Shown here piece after piece: positions 58,628-64,000 of a stretch of 64,000 nucleotides of DNA; the stretch's first letter is position 1, and the number at the start of each line of letters is the position of its first letter. A program made the position numbers and the translations under genes. The stretch spans positions 38,372,585-38,436,584 of the forward strand of contig CM055102.1 of assembly GCA_029204225.1 (NCBI GenBank). Direction: 5' to 3'. Source of the stretch: Diphasiastrum complanatum (taxonomy: Eukaryota > Streptophyta > Lycopodiopsida > Lycopodiales > Lycopodiaceae). Under the pieces are notes generated by a model that saw nothing but the letters and a program-made list of their open reading frames with translations, was not told the DNA's origin and searched no databases.

Positions 58628-59845
58628 TGTAGCGCAGGCATCCCAAAGGGAGCCGGGAACCACGACTTAGCTTCCCAGCCTTCAACTCTTGCCATCCAAA
58701 CCCACTTGACATACAAGCAGCCAACTCGCCAACAACGATCAGACTTAACCAACTTGAAGTTCCGAAAACCAACATTGAGATCCAACCTGGCGCCATGCCA
58801 GATCGGGGGTCCCAATGTGGGTGACTTCCCTCCAAGCAAGCTGCCCGACATACATCAAACTTAACCAACTCGAAGCTTTGTTACAAACGAGTAACATCCA
58901 TTCCAAGCAAGGGGTCTGACTTACATCAGACTTAACCAACTGAAAGCTTCGTCACGAGCGCTGGAAGCCAACCTGGCGCCACACCAGACTGGACAGCCAT
59001 AAACAGGTAACTTCCACCCAAGCAAGCCATCCAACTCAGCCGACAAGTTAGAGCCCGTTCCCCAAGAGCTTAACCCATTCACGTTCATGCAAGGAACACT
59101 CAGAACCACAAGCCGCGACACATATGGAGACAACCAGTTCCTGGACCAAATGGTCCCGACAGCATACCGCTGGCGCCACGGACCGAATGGTCCCGACGGC
59201 ATACCGTTGGCGTCCCGGGATACGACCCTCAGCTATGTGCCAACTTAAAAATTTTGAAGCGGCCTTACAACTGGCGCTTTTACTGAACACTGAAACCCAG
59301 AAGGTAATCAGAGTCAGTTTAAGGAAAATCCCACTTTATTGATAAATCTGAGAAGGTTACATTTCAAGTGTGTGACCGACCCTAGTCTCCGGGGCGCTAG
59401 CATGCCAAGGCGAGAGCCATGACAACATTCCAGCAAGGGAGGCTGAGACTTGGTTGGAGCTCGCCCTGAGTCGCAACCCGCACTCCCCTATAGTATTGGT
59501 GTGATTCGGCACCCCCCCCTCACACTAAGCACTCTACCCAAGCTGGTAAAGCACGTTTTTCTCTCTCTAGCATTTTCTCTTTCTAGAAAGTCATCTTCTC
59601 TCTCTAGATTTTATTGATCCCCAGGCTTCCTTTAATCATGCCTAGATCGTGTGAGGTGATTGCACATCGATCTGAGCTCTCTGGACTCCGCTAGAACCGA
59701 TCAAAGATTTTCAGCCATAGGAACTTGGCGCCGGCTGGATTCTGGTCACAGTGGCGCCGGGAGCAGCAGGGGCGCTGCTGGCGCCGGGGACATAGCTGGC
59801 GCCAGTGGTGCCAGAAGTAAAGCTTGTAAAGGTAGCATTACAACA
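58628..59845 (-). mobile_element. Element C 5' LTR (1218 bp)
   Basis: TGTAGCGCAGGCATCC ... GGTAGCATTACAACA. It includes a GGCGCC-rich island at 59727-59820 and, on the minus strand, CAATAAAG (complement of CTTTATTG at 59334), a plausible poly(A) signal. It is very similar to 54341-55909 minus its duplication. Confidence 0.93.
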
Positions 59846-59850
59846 GCCCG

Positions 59851-59989
59851 CCATGGCTATGGACCGTGCTAGGGCACACTACTCACATTGTCTTGCCCTG
59901 TTGGTCGTGTACGCTGGACACGACCCTGACTGTGGTATCTTACCTATCTGTGTTCTCCAAGGTTCGGCACTGGTCACGAGCTCGTAACA
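59851..59989 (-). mobile_element. Chromovirus F 5' LTR, remaining part
   Basis: It continues from 53456 across element C: GCCATGGCTATGGACC matches the left LTR at 50268 onward and it ends GAGCTCGTAACA at 59989, before the CACCC duplication. Confidence 0.93.
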
Positions 59990-59994
59990 CACCC

Positions 59995-61738
59995 CTAGGC
60001 CCCATCTGGTACAGAACTCCTGTAAGCAATCCAACTGTCGTTGTAGGCCCTCCCTGGTCGGGGAGACTAGTACCACATCATTGGCAGAAAGAAGAATGGC
60101 AATCAAAATATCACCACGCCTGCAACCAGCACCGCCGCACTGTGAAATGGCTCTCTCCAACTCATCAATATATAGTCCAAAGAGGACCGGCGAAAGAGAG
60201 TATCCCTGCTTCACCCCAATGGTGCTCCAGATATGTTCAGAAATGCCACTACTATGTCGGAAACCCAGGACGCGCTCATAAATAGCCATCACAGCCAAAA
60301 CGATGTCGATGGAGAAGCCAAGATCTCAAAGTCTCTCAATGAGCAAGGAGCGAGGAACTGAATCAAAGGCTTTCATGAAGTCCACAAAGCAACAATAAAC
60401 CCTCTCTTTCTTGTTCTTAGCTTCTTCAATCAAGGCACGGAGCGTGAAGATGTGATATGTAGTAGAATAGTGGGCTCAAAATCCTGCCTACCCAATAGCA
60501 TGTAGTCTCTTAGTCTCCCCTCTAAACTCACAACAAACTAAAGTATAGTACCATATAGTTTTGCTAGAACATGCCCAATCATGATAGTGCGATAGTTACC
60601 AGGAATCATGGGGTCATCACCATTCTTATGGATGGGGTGGATGATGTTGGTGCACCAGGATGAAGGGAAGCCTAAGACAACGACGGAATTGAGAAGAGTG
60701 GCTATGGTGGGAACAAGTAAGTCTGCTGCATGGGTAAGGAGCTCAGATTCGAGGTCTTCGATATCCCTCGCCTTATGGGACTTCATCTTCTTGATTGCAG
60801 CAAGTACCATGTCGGATGTGAAGAGAGAACTCAGATGGGCGTGGAGATATAGAGATAGGTGAATCGGGGGGAATGGTTTACAAGCTATCGGCGTATTCAG
60901 TCCAGGTGCAGAGGTCTTCCAAGAGAGGTGGTGGAGAGCGTGGAATGAACTCATGCCAGAAAGCGCCTGAGGAAGAGCTGAAGAGAAGATCAATAAGACG
61001 TTTCCCTTCAGAGTCATCATAAACACGCTTTTTACGGCGGAGAACACAGTGGCAAGAGTGTCGGGATGATCGAAGCAAGTGTGAAGCATGAATACAAGAG
61101 TAGGTGACCAAATGATGAAGAGAACGACACTCGGCATCATACCAAGGAGGGTGTAGTGATCAGGATGTGTCTAGTTTTGCCTGGATGGGGCTTGGTAGGA
61201 AAGGCTAGCGAAGCAACGGTGTGGAGGGAGGTGGTGAGGAAAGTGGCTTGGGTGTCAAATGGGCTATCATGAGGAAAGGAGTTTTAAAGCGAAACCAGGG
61301 ATTTCTGGTATGCTGGCATGTAGACGGGGTTAAATGTGTACTTGGGTGCGCGAGTAAGCATAAGTAGTGAGGGTGGATGAGTGGGCGGAAGGTAACCGAT
61401 AGAGAAAATACTGATCAGAGAGGGTGGTAGGGGAAACATGGAAATCAAAGACGATGGGTATGGAGGATGGTGACCCCATGAGATAGTCAACGACACTATG
61501 TCCACCACTATGAGGGTGGCATGTATATCTGTCTGAATTTGGCCAACAAGATAAGCCGTTATAAATGGCTAGCTTATGGGCCTCTCCAAACTGTAGTAAG
61601 TGCTCACCATATGGAGTAATAGGTCCCAAACTGTCCTCGGAGGTTCTGGTAACTCCAATCACATGACTGTCAAGGGCAACTACACAAAGCTGATCGGTGG
61701 TGTCGAAGAACTCTATCTGTCGTGAGGATGTCCGGGCA
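59995..61738 (-). pseudogene. LINE G, endonuclease end and RT
   Basis: Minus strand. 61738-61330: end of an endonuclease/exonuclease/phosphatase domain (DSLGPITPYGEHLLQFG, NSDRYTCHPHSGGHSVVDYL, the Asp of the latter typical of the last motifs). ORF 61140-60538: linker, then KMKSHKARDIEDLESELL, IIHPIHKNGDDPMIPGNYRT and GHVLAKLYGTIL (RT start). ORF 60298-59879: IWSTIGVKQGYSLSPVLFGL, YIDELER and, where LYADD is expected, LLSANDVVLVS. The catalytic YADD is thus SAND. It is continued at 50044 on the other side of the chromovirus. Confidence 0.88.
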
Positions 61739-61740
61739 CA

Positions 61741-62581
61741 TATTTGGGGGTGGTCTTCTCGCGCCCCACTTTCAGCATGAGACAGGCAGCTGCTTCCCGG
61801 GTACGGAACCTCATTGGTAGATCTGGAGAGACTGTGCTTTAGGTCACACATCATGGATGCAACCAGTAAGTGTCGACTCTTTGACACTATGGTTGTCCCC
61901 TCAGCTATGTACACAACCGAGACATGGAGTATTGGTTTGACATGGAGTATTGGTTTGACATATTTGGGGGTGGTCTTCTCGCGCCCCACTTTCAGCATGA
62001 GACAGGCAGCTGCTTCCCGGGTACGGAACCTCATTGGTAGATCTGGAGAGACTGTGCTTTAGGTCACACATCATGGATGCAACCAGTAAGTGTCGACTCT
62101 TTGACACTATGGTTGTCCCCTCAGCTATGTACACAACCGAGACATGGAGTATTGGTTTGACATATTTGGGGGTGGTCTTCTCGCGCCCCACTTTCAGCAT
62201 GAGACAGGCAGCTGCTTCCCGGGTACGGAACCTCATTGGTAGATCTGGAGAGACTGTGCTTTAGGTCACACATCATGGATGCAACCAGTAAGTGTCGACT
62301 CTTTGACACTATGGTTGTCCCCTCAGCTATGTACACAACCGAGACATGGAGTATTGGTTTGACATGGAGTATTGGTTTGACATATTTGGGGGTGGTCTTC
62401 TCGCGCCCCACTTTCAGCATGAGACAGGCAGCTGCTTCCCGGGTACGGAACCTCATTGGTAGATCTGGAGAGACTGTGCTTTAGGTCACACATCATGGAT
62501 GCAACCAGTAAGTGTCGACTCTTTGACACTATGGTTGTCCCCTCAGCTATGTACACAACCGAGACATGGAGTATTGGTTTG
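61741..62581 (+). repeat. Four-unit tandem array of LINE coding sequence (220/202/220 bp)
   Basis: TATTTGGGGGTGGTC begins units at 61741, 61961, 62163 and 62383. Units are nearly identical. They differ mainly by an 18-base duplication (ACATGGAGTATTGGTTTG) at the end of units 1 and 3, so the array is two copies of a 422-bp higher-order unit. Each unit encodes YLGVVFSRPTFSMRQAAASR and LCFRSHIMDATSKCRLFDT, the part of a LINE polyprotein just after the RT. Confidence 0.95.
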
Positions 62582-63685
62582 ACAGCCACTGATTGGGCAC
62601 ACATCTCACGGCTCCATATTCATATGCTCTCTCGAATGATACGGGCTAAGTCTTCTATACCACACCAGATTATATTGGCGGAGTTTGTTGTCCCCCTCAT
62701 CCAAATTTAGGCCCTATTCCACATTATCACATTCATACAGCGACTGGAGGATCTCCAGGTTGGGGACACACACTATGCTGTAGTGGCTCTATCCTCCTCT
62801 CGACGTCTACATTCAGAGGGACACTCTTTCTCATGGTACTCCCAGGCTCGCCATCTTCTCTCCACATTGGGTATCCAGATTACTGACCTATTTGCGAGCA
62901 CTTATCAGTATATCTAGGGCCACCTCTACAGATCATATCTTCAGAGCACCCACGCACCCAGTAGGGTCCACTAGGGACCAAGATCAAGTTTTACCGTACA
63001 CATTTTCTAGCTCTTGATTCGAGACTGGCAGATACAGTGGCACTCCACGAGAGGCCCGGTTTTGTCGGATGTGTGATATTCATGAGGACCCCAGATGTGT
63101 CGCATTGATGATCCGAGAGATGTCAGACCTAAGAAGGAGGAGACTGGATCCGGATACACCTTCATTAGTGTTGAGCATCAGTGAGTGCATATCCCCTGCC
63201 GAAGACTGAGATCCGAGGTATTTTTGAGTAGTGATTCTGACGGAGAGGCTGAGATTCCAGAATCATCCAGACATAGGCAGCAACGACAGAGTTGACACCA
63301 AGAGAGACAGCCAGTCACCAGACCACAATCCAGAGCATCACGACGGCATAGACGGCTTCAGCAGCCTACACAGAGACAGAGGTCCACCCACATTCAGTGA
63401 TATCCTCACATCACACCGTACATCATTTCTTCTAGGCTGCTGGACATCCACTACACCAAGCTAATGGACCCTGACTGGTGGGTCAGTCATCTCACAAGCA
63501 GTTTATATATACTTATTTTTGCAGTTGTTGTTTCCATGTAAGTAATTGGGCTTTAAAGCTCCTATCTACACACTTGACATGTACCTTTTCTTAGTCCTAT
63601 GTACCTTAGGTTATTTAAAAGACATTAATAAAGATCTTTCTTTCAAAGACATTAATAAAGCTTCTTCTTCTTCTTCTTCTTCTTT
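62582..63685 (+). pseudogene. LINE H, C-terminal part and 3' end
   Basis: It continues directly from the array: ISRLHIHMLSRMIRAKSSIP and LAEFVVPLIQI (compare LINE G near 49640), a TAG, then ITFIQRLEDLQVGDTHYAVV. Later frames are broken. The 3' end has GACATTAATAAAG twice (63620 and 63648) and a CTT/TTC tract at 63661-63685. Everything 5' of the post-RT region is absent. It lies on the plus strand, head to head with LINE G. Confidence 0.8.
63661..63685. repeat. (CTT)8 tail of LINE H
   Basis: A short trinucleotide tract immediately after TTAATAAAG, corresponding to the microsatellite tails of the minus-strand LINEs. Confidence 0.85.
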
Positions 63686-63799
63686 CGTGATGGTTCCCAT
63701 AGTTAGGGATTTGGGGTGCCCAGGGTTGGCAGCACCTCGGGGCCCCATTCACACCACCTTCGGATTGGAGTGTGGAATTGTGCTGGCATACACTCATCT

Positions 63800-64000
63800 T
63801 CTACTGCAGGGACCTGGTTGACTTTACTATTGGCCGAGATATATTGTTCTCTATGGAGACACATGAGAGCCCAGAGCGAGGACTCCCTTCTTTTCTTGGA
63901 TATAGATGGGACTCAGTATTCCGACGTGAGACTAGATCTGCTAGTGGCCATGGTTCAGGAGGGGTTGCATGCTTATACAGGGAGTCTCTCCATTCGAGTC
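63800..64000 (+). pseudogene. Start of another LINE: endonuclease N-terminal part (cut by window)
   Basis: The frame around 63830-64000 reads LFSMETHESPERGLPSFLGY, RWDSVFRRETRSASGHGSGG and GGVACLYRESL. The pattern (Q/M-ETH-E ... GY ... R ... G..GGVA.LYR) is the start of a LINE endonuclease domain, with the metal-binding Glu in ETHE. It is on the plus strand and runs off the window. Whether it is intact cannot be judged. Confidence 0.65.

Larger units (their letters stand above)
53457..59845 (-). mobile_element. Element C: non-autonomous LTR retrotransposon (6.4 kb) with TSD
   Basis: GCCCG at 53452-53456 and 59846-59850 is a perfect 5-bp duplication inside the chromovirus LTR. Ends are TGTAGCAGAGG ... 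TTACAACA. The right LTR is 58628-59845 (1218 bp) with a primer site GGCTCTGATACCA at 58613-58625, so it is the 5' LTR of a minus-strand element. The left LTR complex is 53457-55909. The 2.7-kb internal region has no gag or pol motif in any frame. This fits a LARD-like element moved in trans. Confidence 0.92.
50045..59994 (-). mobile_element. Gypsy chromovirus F with TSD, itself carrying a nested element
   Basis: CACCC at 50045-50049 and 59990-59994 is a perfect 5-bp duplication, and LINE sequence rejoins across it (AATATTCACCC to CTAGGCCCC). The left LTR is 50050-50404. The right LTR is 53238-53456 plus 59851-59989, split by another LTR element. Orientation is minus, with the primer site next to the right LTR and the polypurine tract next to the left. 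The internal region is only 2.8 kb because gag, protease and early RT are deleted. Confidence 0.95.

Noticed and set aside
53438-59342. Repeated 60-139-codon ORFs across element C
   Set aside because: They fall in its LTR copies, have no retroelement motif and reflect GC-rich non-coding sequence.
61814-62484. Four identical 76-82-codon ORFs as a gene family
   Set aside because: They are the same short LINE segment repeated in a tandem array and each is cut by the unit boundary.
48800-63685. LINE G and LINE H as one insertion with a 5' inversion (twin priming)
   Set aside because: LINE G has its own 3' end and microsatellite tail near 48800, so the two head-to-head parts are separate insertions.

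Overview
The window is nuclear DNA of a land plant with a large, repeat-rich genome. The reasons are plant-type Ty1/copia and Ty3/gypsy retrotransposons primed by an initiator-Met-like tRNA (TGGTATCAGAGC sites), LINEs, hAT transposons with GT-AG introns, and one split nuclear gene of the plant plastid GNAT acetyltransferase family (NSI/SNAT type). I cannot name the species. I found no tRNA, rRNA, CRISPR or bacterial operon structure.

Region by region. 1-16 kb is a patchwork of broken LTR retrotransposons: a copia fragment (+, 1-1088); a gypsy-like LTR with a protease scrap (-, 1089-2945); a copia pol on the minus strand (2946-6240) carrying two nested insertions; an LTR with an inverted partner and a three-fold repeated primer-binding site (8.0-9.6 kb); a copia gag-PR-IN body (+, 9.7-11.7 kb); an unexplained 234-codon ORF that stops at the first bases of an LTR (11.7-12.4 kb); and a copia RNase H end (+, 13.8-14.6 kb). 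17.9-31.2 kb holds the only host gene I can defend: five consecutive minus-strand exons of a GNAT acetyltransferase, in perfect phase. Its introns of 4.0 and 6.9 kb have swallowed a hAT transposon, an ORF1-only LINE derivative and an RT-encoding LINE. 31.5-40 kb holds gypsy remnants, LTR fragments, long AT-rich stretches with nothing recognisable, and a clean 841-bp hAT-type non-autonomous element with an 8-bp target-site duplication (TSD). 40.2-48.6 kb is a second copy of the hAT gene (-), split by a copia element (42109-47710, TSD CATCC). 48.8-61.7 kb is a LINE (-) split by a gypsy chromovirus (50050-59989, TSD CACCC). One LTR of that chromovirus is itself split by a non-autonomous LTR element (53457-59845, TSD GCCCG). 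61.7-64 kb is a plus-strand LINE that begins with a four-unit tandem array, followed by the start of another LINE that runs off the window.

How the parts relate. The GNAT exons are intact while almost every transposon reading frame is broken by stops, frameshifts or deletions, so selection is visible only on the host gene. The nesting gives a relative order of insertion: LINE, then chromovirus, then non-autonomous LTR element; and hAT, then copia. The two hAT copies, compared with each other, reveal conserved introns and one intron present in only one copy. The LINE copies share a 3' signature ending in TTAATAAAG followed by CTT/TC microsatellites. The least explained items are the ORF1-only LINE unit, the 234-codon ORF next to an LTR, the multiplied primer-binding sites and the gene-free LTR element with an internal minisatellite.
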